NCBI RefSeq assembly: GCF_022664455.2 | Contig: NZ_JAKRKC020000001.1 | Span: 4,097,001 to 4,161,000, forward strand | Length of the DNA stretch: 64,000 nucleotides | Origin: Actinomadura luzonensis | GTDB lineage: Bacteria > Actinomycetota > Actinomycetes > Streptosporangiales > Streptosporangiaceae | Direction of reading: 5' to 3' | Shown here: positions 17,100-25,741 of the stretch, in pieces | How the letters are laid out: every line of letters begins with the position of its first letter | Numbering within the stretch: the stretch's first letter is position 1 | Notes under the pieces: model-generated | Seen by the model: the letters and a program-made list of their open reading frames with translations, nothing else | Told to the model about the DNA's origin: nothing | Database searches by the model: none | Made by a program: the position numbers and the translations under genes

Positions 17100-19136
17100 T
17101 TGCGAGTCTTGGCCGTAGTTCCCGCCCGCGGAGGTTCGGCGGGCGTTCCCCTGAAGAACCTCGCCCTGGTCGGGGGCGTGCCGCTGGTCACCCGTGCCGT
17201 GCGCGCCTGCCAGCGCGCCGAGCTCGTGGACCAGGTCGTGGTCAGCACCGACCACGACGGGATCGCCGGGACCGCCCGCGAGGCGGGCGCGCTCGTGGTC
17301 GAGCGGCCCGCGGAGCTGAGCGGCGCGACCGCCTCCAGCGAGTCGGCCGTCCTGCACGCTCTCGACGCGCTCGGCGAGGACCCCGAGGTGGTCGTGCTCG
17401 TGCAGTGCACGAGCGCGTTCATCGACTCCGCCGACCTGTCGGAGGCCGTGCGCAAGGTGCTCGACGGCGAGGCCGACTCGGTGGTGTCCGGGCTGCCGAC
17501 GCACGAGTTCCTGTGGACCGCGGCGGGCACCGGCGTCAACCACGACCCGGCCGTCCGGCAGCGCCGGCAGGACCGCGAGCCCGAGTTCCGCGAGAACGGC
17601 GCCTTCTACGTGATGCGCACCGCCGGCCTGCGCGAGCACGGCCACCGCTTCTTCGGCCGCACGGCCGTCCAGCCGGTGCCGCCGCAGCACGCCGTCGAGG
17701 TGGACAACCCCGAGGACCTGGAGCTGGTGCGGGCCCTCGCGCCGTTCATCGACCGGCCGGAGCCGATCGACGTCGACGCCGTCATCACCGACTTCGACGG
17801 CGTGCACACCGACGACCGCGCCTACGTCGACTCCGACGGCCGGGAGATGGTGCTGGTCAGCCGCTCCGACGGGATGGGCGTGTCGCTGCTGCGGCGCTCC
17901 GGCGTCAAGGTGCTGATCATGTCCACCGAGCACAACCCGGTGGTGGCGGCCCGCGCCCGCAAGCTCGGCGTGCCCGTGCTGCAGGGCCTGGCCGACAAGC
18001 GCACGGTGCTGCGCGACTGGCTGCAGATCGAGGGCCTGGACCCGGCCCGGGTGGCCTACGTCGGCAACGACGTCAACGACCTCGGCCCGATGGGCGAGGT
18101 CGGCTGGCCGGTCGCCACCCCCGACGCGCACCCGCGGGTGCGCGCCGCCGCCCGCGTCGTGCTGACCAGGGCCGGCGGCTCGGGCGCGGTGCGCGAGCTG
18201 TGCGACCGCGTGGTGGCCGCCCGGCCGGAGGCGCCCGCCGCCGAGGCCAAGGCCCGCCCCAGGCTCGGCCCGGTCGCCATCGGCGACGTGCTGGTGGGCG
18301 ACGGCGAGCCCGTCTACGTCATCGGCGAGATCGGCATCAACCACAACGGCGACCTCGACCTCGCCCGCCGGCTCATCGACGTGGCCGCCGACGCCGGCTG
18401 CCAGGCGGTCAAGTTCCAGAAGCGCACCCCCGCGATCTGCGTGCCCGAGGAGCAGAAGGGCCAGATCCGGCAGACGCCGTGGGGCGAGATGACGTACCTG
18501 GAGTACAAGGAGCGCACCGAGTTCGGCCGCGACGAGTACGCCCAGATCGCCAAGTACTGCGACGAGCGCGGCCTGCACTGGTTCGCCTCGCCGTGGGACG
18601 TGCCCTCCGTGGAGTTCCTGGAGGAGATGGACGTCCTGGTGCACAAGGTGGCCTCGGCCAGCGTCGCCGACCACGAGCTGCTGCGCGCCCTGGCCGCCAC
18701 CGGCAAGCCGGTGATCCTGTCCACCGGCATGTCGACGCTGTCGGAGATCGACGCGGCGGTGGAGATCCTCGGCACCGACAAGCTGATCATGATGCACGCG
18801 ACGTCCACGTACCCGCTGCCGCCGGAGGAGGCGAACCTGCGCACGATCACCACGCTCAAGGAGCGCTACGGCGTCCCGGTCGGCTACTCCGGCCACGAGC
18901 GCGGGCTGCAGATCTCGCTGGCCGCCGTGACGCTCGGCGCGGTGTGCGTGGAGCGGCACATCACGCTCGACCGCACCATGTGGGGCTCCGACCACGCGGC
19001 CTCGCTGGAGCCGTCCGGGCTGGAGCACCTGGTGCGCGACATCCGGATCATCGAACAGGCCCTGGGCGACGGCGTCAAGCGCGTCTTCCCCGGCGAGGAG
19101 GCCCCGAAGGCCCGCCTGCGCCGGGTGACCGTCTGA
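17100..19136 (+). CDS. trifunctional nonulosonate enzyme: CMP-nonulosonate synthetase, KdsC-like phosphatase, NeuB synthase
   Basis: 678 residues with three domains in one frame. Residues 1-220 form a NeuA-type cytidylyltransferase (VVPARGGSAGVPLKNL, VQCTSAFI, NGAFYVM). Residues 224-375 form a HAD phosphatase of the KdsC/NeuA C-terminal type (ITDFDGVHTDDR with Asp231/Asp233, Lys300, GNDVND 322-327). Residues 391-678 form a NeuB-type PEP-condensing synthase (VIGEIGINHNGDLDLA, AVKFQKRT, GYSGHERG, ERHITLDR). The antifreeze-like SAF domain usual in NeuB is absent. A TTG start is preceded by GAGGAGA. It would make and activate Kdn or a sialic acid for a cell-wall polymer. See finding. Confidence 0.9.
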   Translation: MRVLAVVPARGGSAGVPLKNLALVGGVPLVTRAVRACQRAELVDQVVVSTDHDGIAGTAREAGALVVERPAELSGATASSESAVLHALDALGEDPEVVVLVQCTSAFIDSADLSEAVRKVLDGEADSVVSGLPTHEFLWTAAGTGVNHDPAVRQRRQDREPEFRENGAFYVMRTAGLREHGHRFFGRTAVQPVPPQHAVEVDNPEDLELVRALAPFIDRPEPIDVDAVITDFDGVHTDDRAYVDSDGREMVLVSRSDGMGVSLLRRSGVKVLIMSTEHNPVVAARARKLGVPVLQGLADKRTVLRDWLQIEGLDPARVAYVGNDVNDLGPMGEVGWPVATPDAHPRVRAAARVVLTRAGGSGAVRELCDRVVAARPEAPAAEAKARPRLGPVAIGDVLVGDGEPVYVIGEIGINHNGDLDLARRLIDVAADAGCQAVKFQKRTPAICVPEEQKGQIRQTPWGEMTYLEYKERTEFGRDEYAQIAKYCDERGLHWFASPWDVPSVEFLEEMDVLVHKVASASVADHELLRALAATGKPVILSTGMSTLSEIDAAVEILGTDKLIMMHATSTYPLPPEEANLRTITTLKERYGVPVGYSGHERGLQISLAAVTLGAVCVERHITLDRTMWGSDHAASLEPSGLEHLVRDIRIIEQALGDGVKRVFPGEEAPKARLRRVTV

Positions 19137-19164
19137 CCGCCGCCACCCCCCAGGAGCACTCCCG

Positions 19165-20145
19165 TTGATCACCCTGTCGGTCGTCGTGCCGATCCGCGAC
19201 GGTGAGCGGTACATCGCCGACGCCCTCACCTCGCTGGGCCGCAACGCCCGGCACGACTTCGAGTTCATCGTCGTCGACGACGGCTCCGTGGACGCCACCC
19301 CGGACATCGTCGACGACTTCCGCGCCGAGCTGCCCGGCCTGACCGTGGTGCGCAACGCCACCGCGGCCGGGCTGGCCGACGCGCGCAACACCGGCCTGGC
19401 CGCGGCGTCCGGCCGGTACGTGACGTACCTGGACGGCGACGACTGGCTCGCCCCCGGCTACCTGGCCCGCCTGGTCGAGGCGATCGACGGGCTCGGCTGC
19501 GACTTCGTACGCGCCGATCACGTGCAGGTCGAGGGCCGCAAACGGGTCGTGCACCGCGCCCCCGTGGCGCGGCGGGGCGTGGTGCTCGACCCCCGGGAGG
19601 CGATCCTGCCGGCCGGTGTCCGCACGATGGTCGACTACCCCTACGCCTGGGCCGGGGTCTACCGGCGTTCGCTGGGCGACCTGCTGCACTTCCCCGGCTC
19701 GCTGCACACGGCCGAGGACCGGCCGTGGATCTGGCGGCTGCACCGGGAGGCCGCCTCGTTTGCCGTGGTGTCGCTGGCGGGGGTGTTCTACCGCCGCCAG
19801 GTGGCGGGCTCGCTCACCCAGGTCGGCGACGAGCGGCAGCTGCACTTCTTCGACGCCTTCGAGCTGGTCTTCAAGGATCTGGAGCCGGAGTTCATGCCGA
19901 AGGCGGTGCGCAACTTCTGCGCCCTGCTGGCCCACCACCTGGAGCTCGGCGACCGGTTCACGCCGCCGCTGCGGGCCCGCTTCGAGGAGCGCGGCGCGCA
20001 GGCGGTGCGGGCGCTGCCGCTCGACCTGGTGGCCGGCGCCGTGGCGCGGATGCCGGCCGAGCGCGAGGCGCGGCTGCGCGCCCTGCTGCCCGACCTGCCC
20101 CCCAGCCCGCACGTCCGGGTCCGCCGCGACCGGGAGGAGACGTAA
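19165..20145 (+). CDS. family 2 glycosyltransferase
   Basis: 326 residues, GT-A fold. The nucleotide-sugar site is at the N-terminus (LSVVVPIRDGERYIADALTSL, EFIVVDDGSVDATPDI), the metal-binding DxD-like motif is YLDGDDW, and the catalytic-loop segment is TAEDRPWIWRLH. The C-terminal 100 residues are helical and without membrane segments. The TTG start, with AGGAG upstream, lies 28 bases after the fusion enzyme. It probably adds a hexose to the nonulosonate polymer or its linkage unit. Acceptor and donor are not deducible. Confidence 0.87.
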   Translation: MITLSVVVPIRDGERYIADALTSLGRNARHDFEFIVVDDGSVDATPDIVDDFRAELPGLTVVRNATAAGLADARNTGLAAASGRYVTYLDGDDWLAPGYLARLVEAIDGLGCDFVRADHVQVEGRKRVVHRAPVARRGVVLDPREAILPAGVRTMVDYPYAWAGVYRRSLGDLLHFPGSLHTAEDRPWIWRLHREAASFAVVSLAGVFYRRQVAGSLTQVGDERQLHFFDAFELVFKDLEPEFMPKAVRNFCALLAHHLELGDRFTPPLRARFEERGAQAVRALPLDLVAGAVARMPAEREARLRALLPDLPPSPHVRVRRDREET

Positions 20146-21381
20146 GTGAAGGTCTTCTACGCCTCGACGTTGTTCGGGGCGATGTCGCTGGCCGCCGCGA
20201 TCGACGACGGCCGGTTCGGCGACGGCCGGCGCGTGCTCGTGGTGTCGAACAACGCGGCCATCCCCGAGGTGGCCGCGCCGCTCGACGAGACGCCCGGCTT
20301 CGCGGTGCTGCGCTCCCGCTTCGACGCGGTGCACTCGTGGAACGAGCTCATCGCGCCGCTGCACCCGTCGGACTGGCGGGCGCGGGTTATCGAGGTGCCG
20401 ATGATGGAGCGGCTGATCCGCTCCCACTTAGGGCTCGACGGGGTCGAGGAGCTGGTGCTGGAGTCGATCGCGGTGCCGCCGGCGCGCACGATCGCGGGGC
20501 TGGTGCGCGACTGCCCGATCACGGTCTACTCCGACGGGCTGATGAGCTACGGCCCGACCCGCGACCCGCTGCCGGCCGAGATCCACCGCCGCGTCACCCG
20601 CCTGCTGCACCTGGACCTGGTGCCGGGGCTGACGCCGCTGCTGCTCAGCGAGTACGGCGTGCCGCCCGAGGTGCTGCCCGGCGAGCGTTTCCTCGCGGTC
20701 GTCGCCGAGGTGACGGCCACCGCCCCCGACATGCTGGCCGGCCAGGCCGTCATCCTCGGCCAGTACCTGTCGGCGCTGGAGCTGCTGAGCGCCGAGGAGG
20801 AGGCGGAGCTGCACGAGGCGATGCTGAGGGCGCTCGCCGCCCGCGGCCACGGGCACGTCGTGTTCAAGCCGCACCCGGCGGCCGGGCGGCGGCACGCGCA
20901 GCTCATGCGGGCCGCTGCCGAGCGGATCGGGGTGCGGCTGTCGGTGGCCGGGGAGAGCGTCCCCGCCGAGGTGTGCTTCGCCGCGCTGCGTCCCGAGCTG
21001 GTCGTGGGCTGCTTCTCCACCGGCCTGGTGACCGCGCGGCGCTACTTCGGGCTGCCGGTCGCCTCCTTCGGGACGGACCTGGTGCTGGAGCGGCTGGCGC
21101 CCTACGAGAACAGCAACCGCGTCCCGGTCACCATCGTGGACGCGCTGCTGCCCCGCCTGTCGGCGGACGGGCGGATCGAGGAGCCGCCGCCGGTGGAGCT
21201 GGAGGCGCTGGTGCGTGCGGTCGGCTACTGCATGCAGGCCGAGGCGTACCCGGAGCTGCGCCCGGCGGAGATCGCCTTCGACGCCCGCTACTTCAAGCGC
21301 AAGCGGCTGGAGACCCTGGGCTTCCTGGCCCGGCCGACGGCGTTGTCCCGGCTGAAGAAGAAGATCCGGGCCGCCATATGA
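20146..21381 (+). CDS. alpha-2,8-polysialyltransferase-family protein
   Basis: 411 residues, GT-B fold of the bacterial polysialyltransferase family. The three short motifs shared by bacterial sialyltransferases are visible: an acidic-Gly motif in TVYSDGLMSYGP, the His-Pro motif in VVFKPHPAAGRR and a Ser/Thr motif in VVGCFSTGLVTA. GTG directly follows the TAA of the glycosyltransferase, with GGGAGGAG overlapping that gene's end, so the two are translationally linked. It likely transfers CMP-activated Kdn or sialic acid onto the growing polymer on the cytoplasmic side of the membrane. Confidence 0.82.
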   Translation: MKVFYASTLFGAMSLAAAIDDGRFGDGRRVLVVSNNAAIPEVAAPLDETPGFAVLRSRFDAVHSWNELIAPLHPSDWRARVIEVPMMERLIRSHLGLDGVEELVLESIAVPPARTIAGLVRDCPITVYSDGLMSYGPTRDPLPAEIHRRVTRLLHLDLVPGLTPLLLSEYGVPPEVLPGERFLAVVAEVTATAPDMLAGQAVILGQYLSALELLSAEEEAELHEAMLRALAARGHGHVVFKPHPAAGRRHAQLMRAAAERIGVRLSVAGESVPAEVCFAALRPELVVGCFSTGLVTARRYFGLPVASFGTDLVLERLAPYENSNRVPVTIVDALLPRLSADGRIEEPPPVELEALVRAVGYCMQAEAYPELRPAEIAFDARYFKRKRLETLGFLARPTALSRLKKKIRAAI

Positions 21382-21424
21382 GGCGCCGGGCCCCCGGGGA
21401 GGTACGGCCGGGGGCCCGGCGCCT
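21381..21424. terminator. strong bidirectional terminator hairpin
   Basis: A perfect 17-base stem (AGGCGCCGGGCCCCCGG at 21381-21397 with its complement at 21408-21424) encloses a 10-base loop. It sits between the convergent polysialyltransferase-like gene and the minus-strand glycosyltransferase gene, so it can end both transcripts. There is no T-run, which is common in actinomycetes. Confidence 0.75.
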
Positions 21425-21456
21425 GCTCAGGTGAGGGCCCTGCTCAGGTGAGGGCC
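21423..21456. repeat. 17-base tandem duplication at a gene end
   Basis: CTGCTCAGGTGAGGGCC occurs at 21423-21439 and again at 21440-21456. On the minus strand it encodes the last residues and stop (RALT then TGA) of the next gene, so the outer copy is a relic of the gene's end outside the coding frame. It reflects a recent short duplication beside the terminator. Confidence 0.7.
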
Positions 21457-22610
21457 CTGAGGTAGCGGCGCATCCGCCGCTTGGCCCGGTAGCCGGCCCG
21501 CAGCATGGACGGGTGCACCTCGACCCGCAGCCGGGCCCGCCGCCGGGCCGCCGCGTGCTCGGGGCCGTCCAGCAGGGACGCGGCCGGCCTGCGCGGCCGG
21601 GCGGTCACCAGCCCGGACAGCAGCGCGGCCCAGTCGCCGCGCTCGGCGGGATGGAAGTAGTTGGCCGCGCACCAGGCGGGCGAGGCCGTGCGGAAGCCGC
21701 CCTCGGCCAGCTCGTCGAGCGTGCCCAGCAGGCCGCTGCCCTCGAACACCAGGTTGATCATCTCGGCGCTGACGCCGAAGTCGCTCAGCACCAGCGACGG
21801 CACGCCCAGCGCGATCGCCTCCAGCGCCGCCGTCGAGCTGACGGTGACGAACCCGGCCGCGCGCGTCAGGTGCTCGTGCATGGAGCCGGCGGCGAAGCGC
21901 AGCCGTCCCGGCTCGCCCATCTCGCGCCAGAGCCGCTGGTAGTGGTGGCGCTCGTGGTGGGTCTGCCGCTCGTCCTCCAGGGCGCGCAGCTTGACGACCA
22001 CGTCCAGGTCGGGGCGGCGCGCGGCCAGCCCGGCCAGCGCCCGCAGGATCTCCTCGCGCTGCTCGCGCTCGCGCGGCACCTTGGCCTGGGTGGCGAAGAC
22101 GACCCGGTCGCCGCCCGCGGCCGGCGCGCCGGCGCGCAGGAACGGCAGCCGGGCCAGGCCCACCGCCCCTCCCCCGCCGAGCCGCGCGGCGATCTCACCG
22201 AACTCGGCCGCCTCCCGCTCGCTGTGCACCACGAACAGGTCGCAGCCGCTGCGGAAGATCCACGCCTTCTCCGTCGCCGGCACCGAGATGCCCGGCAGCC
22301 CGCTGACGAACACCGGCCGCGGGTCGAGCCCGTCCAGCACCTCGGCCACCAGCACGTCCACCACGGGGCCGGTGCAGGCCACGAGGATCACGTCGGGCCG
22401 GGTGCGCTCGGCCAGCCGGCGCACCGACCGGGCCGACAGCACCGGCGGGGCCGCCCGGCCGCCGACCGCGGCCGCGATCTGCTCGGGCGAGGGCGCGATC
22501 GGCGTGCGGACCACGGCGAGGTCCGTCACGGCGCCCTCGGGCAGGTCGTCGAGCAGGCAGGCCGCCCACTTCAGGTACGAGTCGGAGTCGGCAACCGCCA
22601 ACACGTTCAA
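21444..22610 (-). CDS. putative GT-B glycosyltransferase, DUF6716-like
   Basis: 388 residues. It opens with LNVLAVADSDSYLKWAACLLDDLP, as in proteins found beside polysialyltransferase genes in actinomycetes. Later parts are GT-B-like: FRSGCDLFVVHSEREAAEFGEIA, RPDLDVVVKLRALEDE, and a Ser-rich GFVTVSSTAALEAIALGVPSLVLSDFG nucleotide-binding motif. The start is a TTG overlapping the TGA of the upstream gene by four bases (TTGA); an in-frame ATG at 22664 would overlap far more. It likely adds a sugar to the same polymer. Its exact reaction is unknown. Confidence 0.72.
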   Translation of the reverse strand: MNVLAVADSDSYLKWAACLLDDLPEGAVTDLAVVRTPIAPSPEQIAAAVGGRAAPPVLSARSVRRLAERTRPDVILVACTGPVVDVLVAEVLDGLDPRPVFVSGLPGISVPATEKAWIFRSGCDLFVVHSEREAAEFGEIAARLGGGGAVGLARLPFLRAGAPAAGGDRVVFATQAKVPREREQREEILRALAGLAARRPDLDVVVKLRALEDERQTHHERHHYQRLWREMGEPGRLRFAAGSMHEHLTRAAGFVTVSSTAALEAIALGVPSLVLSDFGVSAEMINLVFEGSGLLGTLDELAEGGFRTASPAWCAANYFHPAERGDWAALLSGLVTARPRRPAASLLDGPEHAAARRRARLRVEVHPSMLRAGYRAKRRMRRYLRALT

Positions 22611-23551
22611 CCGGGCACTCCAGTCAGATGCGAGCGCAGGGCGGGGGCCGCCCTGCTGGTCCACCAGTCATCGGGAACGTCCACGGGCTCGACGGCGACG
22701 CCGCGCGGGCCGAGCAGGACCCGCAGCGAGGTGATGGCGGTCGAGGGGAGGCTGAGCACGCGCTGGCCGGCGTGCAGGCCGCGCAGGGTCAGCTCGGCGG
22801 GCGCGCCGGGGTCGTGCACGGTGATGCCGGGCCGCTCCCGGATCAGCGCCACGTCCAGCGGGTCCTCGCGGCGGTGCGGGTAGTAGGCGAGCGGCTCCTG
22901 GGCGGCGAGGTCGCTCAGCCAGCGCAGGTAGCGGTCGCGGTGGACCAGGCCGTTGCGGACCAGGGAGGTGCCGAGCACGACCGTGCGCTCGGCCGGGCCG
23001 TGCTCGCTCGGCGGCTGGGCGCGCAGCCAGTCGAACTCGTGCCGCACCAGGTGCACGCCGGCGGCGCGGACGGCCTCGGCCAGCTGGTCGTCCACGGTGA
23101 GCGCGGTGAAGACCGACACCTTGCTCAGGCGCAGCCGCAGCGCGGCGGCCAGGCCGAGCGCGGTGCGCAGCGGGGCCGGCTCGGCGCGGGCGCGCAGCAG
23201 CGGCCGCGCCGGCCCGGCGGCCAGCAGCTCCAGCAGCCGCAGCGTGGCCAGCCCGTCGTCGACGACGACGATGTGGCCGGGTCGCGACAGCAGCCAGCGG
23301 AGCTGCACCTTGCCGGAGAAGGCGTCGCCGACGGCCTGGACCCGGCGGGGCATGCGCTCGCGCGGCTCGGCCAGCACCAGCCCGTCCGGCAGCCCCAGCG
23401 AGCGCAGCTCCTTGCGGGTGGCCTTCAGCGGCCGCAGGCCCGCGCGCGGCACGACGGCCGTCTCGGGCCCGAGGAGCCCGGCGTGGTGGGCCTCGACGGC
23501 GCACAGCATCTGGAGCGGGGACTCCACCCAGGCCGACGCCTGTCCGACCAC
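22607..23551 (-). CDS. putative sialyltransferase-like glycosyltransferase (GT52/polysialyltransferase type)
   Basis: 314 residues. The N-terminus QASAWVESPLQMLCAVEAH matches the SPLQ segment of GT52-like enzymes. HIVVVDDGLATLRLL carries the acidic-Gly motif, LAYYPHRREDP stands where His-Pro is usual, and VLSLPSTAITSLRVLL is the Ser-Thr motif. It lacks membrane segments. The GTG start is the first gene of a two-gene minus-strand operon that meets the nonulosonate operon tail to tail. It probably transfers CMP-activated nonulosonate, for example as initiating enzyme. Specificity is inferred. Confidence 0.68.
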   Translation of the reverse strand: MVGQASAWVESPLQMLCAVEAHHAGLLGPETAVVPRAGLRPLKATRKELRSLGLPDGLVLAEPRERMPRRVQAVGDAFSGKVQLRWLLSRPGHIVVVDDGLATLRLLELLAAGPARPLLRARAEPAPLRTALGLAAALRLRLSKVSVFTALTVDDQLAEAVRAAGVHLVRHEFDWLRAQPPSEHGPAERTVVLGTSLVRNGLVHRDRYLRWLSDLAAQEPLAYYPHRREDPLDVALIRERPGITVHDPGAPAELTLRGLHAGQRVLSLPSTAITSLRVLLGPRGVAVEPVDVPDDWWTSRAAPALRSHLTGVPG

Positions 23552-23664
23552 TCGTTGCCCTCCCGACCGGGTGTTGGGGCCCTCCCAGCCTGGGGTGATG
23601 GCCCGTTCATGACCCCGCTAAGTTACCCCTGCCGCCTTAAGCCGCTCGGAACGCGACGTGAACA

Positions 23665-24495
23665 ATGGAGGGTATGAACTCGCTCATGCTCAACACCGAC
23701 GGCGTGCAGATCCCGCAGCTCGGGTTCGGCGTCTGGCAGATACCCGGCGACGAGGCCGAGCAGGCCGTGCGGACCGCGCTGGAGGCCGGCTACCGGCACA
23801 TCGACACCGCCGCCGCGTACGGCAACGAGGAGGGCGTGGGCCGGGCCGTGCGCGACAGCGGGCTGCCGCGCGAGAAGGTGTTCGTCACCACCAAGCTGTG
23901 GAACGGCGACCACGGCCGCGCCGAGCAGGCCTTCGACGAGAGCCTGTCCCGTCTCGGCCTCGACTACGTCGACCTCTACCTCATCCACTGGCCGGTCCCG
24001 CGGCAGGACGCGTACGTGCAGGCGTGGCGGGCCTTCGAGAAGATCTACCGCGACGGCCGGGCCAGGGCGATCGGCGTGTCCAACTTCACCGTCCGGACGC
24101 TGACCCGGCTGATGGAGGAGACCGACATCACGCCGTCCATCAACCAGATCGAGCTGCACCCCTACCTGCAGCAGCGCGAGATGCGCGACTTCCACGAGGC
24201 CAACGGCATCCTGACCGAGGCGTGGAGCCCGCTCGGGCAGGGCCGGGGCCTGCTGGGCGACCCGGCGCTCGCGGTGCTGTCGGAGAAGTACGGCAAGACG
24301 CCGGCTCAGATCGTGCTCCGCTGGCACCTGCAGCTCGGCAACGTGGTCATCCCGAAGTCCGCCACCCCGGCGCGGATCAAGGAGAACATCGACGTGTTCG
24401 ACTTCATCCTGGACACCGAGGACATGGCCGCTCTCGGGGCCCTCAACCAGGGCAAGCGCCTCGGACCGGACCCCGACACGTTCAACGTCGCCTGA
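23665..24495 (+). CDS. aldo/keto reductase
   Basis: 276 residues, NADPH-dependent TIM-barrel reductase of the 2,5-diketo-gluconate reductase (AKR5-like) group. Catalytic tetrad residues are visible: Asp in HIDTAAAYGNE, Tyr in the same motif, Lys in TTKLWN and His in YLIHWPVP. NADPH contacts lie in VIPKSATPARIKENIDVFDF. A second in-frame ATG at 23674 follows GGAGGG but at only 2-3 bases, so the first ATG is kept. It has wide possible carbonyl substrates. It stands 113 bases from the divergent glycosyltransferase, and the next gene starts 20 bases downstream. Confidence 0.9.
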   Translation: MEGMNSLMLNTDGVQIPQLGFGVWQIPGDEAEQAVRTALEAGYRHIDTAAAYGNEEGVGRAVRDSGLPREKVFVTTKLWNGDHGRAEQAFDESLSRLGLDYVDLYLIHWPVPRQDAYVQAWRAFEKIYRDGRARAIGVSNFTVRTLTRLMEETDITPSINQIELHPYLQQREMRDFHEANGILTEAWSPLGQGRGLLGDPALAVLSEKYGKTPAQIVLRWHLQLGNVVIPKSATPARIKENIDVFDFILDTEDMAALGALNQGKRLGPDPDTFNVA

Positions 24496-24515
24496 CCCGT
24501 CTACGATCTCGCCTT

Positions 24516-25469
24516 GTGCGAGATTTTGCGTGGGGCATAGCGGCGACCGGCGGCATCGCCCGGACGGTGGGGGCGGCCATCGCGGCCGAGCCCGGCATGC
24601 GGGTGGCCGCGGTCGGCTCCCGCGACCTCGGGCGGGCGCGGGCGCTGGCCGCGACGCTGGGCGCGGAGTCGGCGCACGGCTCCTACGAGCAGTTGTGCGC
24701 CGACCCGGCCGTCGACGCGGTCTACGTCGCCACGCCGCACGCCCAGCACCTCCAGGTGGCCGAGGCCGCCATCGCGCACGGCAAGGCCGTGCTGTGCGAG
24801 AAGCCGCTCGCGGCCACCGTCGAGGACGCCGCGACCATGGTGCGCCTGGCGCGCGAGGCGGGCGTCTTCCTCATGGAGGCGATGTGGATGCGGTTCAACC
24901 CGCTCATCCGCCTGATCGCCGCCGACGAGCGCTTCGGCGAGATCCGCTCGGTGCAGGCGTCCTTCGGCTTCGCGCTGCCCTACGACCCCGCGCACCGGCT
25001 GTGGGCGCCCGAGCTGGGCGGCGGCGCGCTGCTCGACCTCGGGATCTACCCGTTCGGGCTGGCCCAGCTCCTGCTCGGCCGGCCCGCCGGGCTGCACGTG
25101 ACCGGCTCGCTCGCTTCGAACGGGGTGGACGCCGAGACGGCCGGGGTGCTGACCTACCCGGGGGGCCGGCACGCCCTCGTGGCGACCTCGCTGCTCGCCG
25201 ACTACCCCAACGACGCCCGGGTCGTGGGCACCGGGCTGCGGGCGGAGATCCCGGCCCCGTTCTGGGCGCCGCAGCGGATCGTGCTGAGCGGTCCCGGCGT
25301 GGAGCGGGAGGAGCACGTGCTGGATCCGGCCGACAACGGCTACGCCGGCGAGCTGCGCGAGGTGCGCGCCGCGGTGGCCGAGGGCAGGACCGAATCAGCG
25401 ATCATGCCTCTTGACGAATCCCTTGCCATGATGGGGCTTCTGGCCGAGGCGCGGGGGCAACTCGCTTAG
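24516..25469 (+). CDS. Gfo/Idh/MocA-family oxidoreductase
   Basis: 317 residues. The Rossmann fold starts at WGIAATGGIARTVGAAI (a GxGxxA variant), AVGSRDLGRARALA follows, and the signature VLCEKPLAATVEDA carries the EKP catalytic Lys. The C-terminal alpha/beta domain has ELGGGALLDLGIYPFGLA with conserved Asp and Tyr. It oxidises or reduces a sugar or cyclitol with NAD(P). Start chosen at GTG 24516; longer reading would enter the aldo/keto reductase gene. It probably forms an operon with that reductase, suggesting two sugar or polyol redox steps. Confidence 0.9.
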   Translation: MRDFAWGIAATGGIARTVGAAIAAEPGMRVAAVGSRDLGRARALAATLGAESAHGSYEQLCADPAVDAVYVATPHAQHLQVAEAAIAHGKAVLCEKPLAATVEDAATMVRLAREAGVFLMEAMWMRFNPLIRLIAADERFGEIRSVQASFGFALPYDPAHRLWAPELGGGALLDLGIYPFGLAQLLLGRPAGLHVTGSLASNGVDAETAGVLTYPGGRHALVATSLLADYPNDARVVGTGLRAEIPAPFWAPQRIVLSGPGVEREEHVLDPADNGYAGELREVRAAVAEGRTESAIMPLDESLAMMGLLAEARGQLA

Positions 25470-25582
25470 CTGGGCTTTTATGGATTTGTAATCCCCTTGC
25501 CATGTGTATTACCTTGTGGGGCATCTCAGGGCATACGTCCGGTTTGTCCGGCTATGTCTGACCATCAAGTGAGAGATCACAT

Positions 25583-25735
25583 CACAGGATCGTCCTGTGA
25601 CCGCTGAATCCGCCCACGGGCGGAACCGGGGACCCACGTCCTTTGGGGTGAGTCGGCACCGCGGTGCCGTAGGGCAGCTTCCACGCCCGAACCCGTCAGC
25701 TAACCCGGTAAGCGGCATGGAAGCAAGGAGCAACC
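25583..25735 (+). ncRNA. c-di-AMP riboswitch (ydaO/yuaA type)
   Basis: The leader upstream of the CHAP gene carries the conserved ydaO/yuaA blocks in order: CCGCTGAATCCGCC, GGAACCGGGGACCCAC, TTTGGGGTGAGTCGGC, AGGGCAGC, CCCGAACCCGTCAGCTAACC and GGAAGCAAGGAG. The outer helix CACAGGATCGTCCTGTG is at 25584-25600. In actinomycetes this class sits before cell-wall hydrolase genes and switches them off when c-di-AMP is high. It ends just before the ribosome binding site AAGGAG of the downstream gene. Boundaries are approximate. Confidence 0.88.
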
Positions 25736-25741
25736 CCCTCG

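Noticed and set aside
15213..19391. Open frame of 1392 codons on the minus strand
   Set aside because: It is antisense to the kinase, response regulator and nonulosonate fusion genes, which have clear domains; the antisense product is low complexity.
19165..20145. Polyketide or non-ribosomal peptide cluster around the glycosyltransferases
   Set aside because: No ketosynthase, adenylation or carrier domains are seen anywhere in the window; the neighbours point to a cell-wall glycan.
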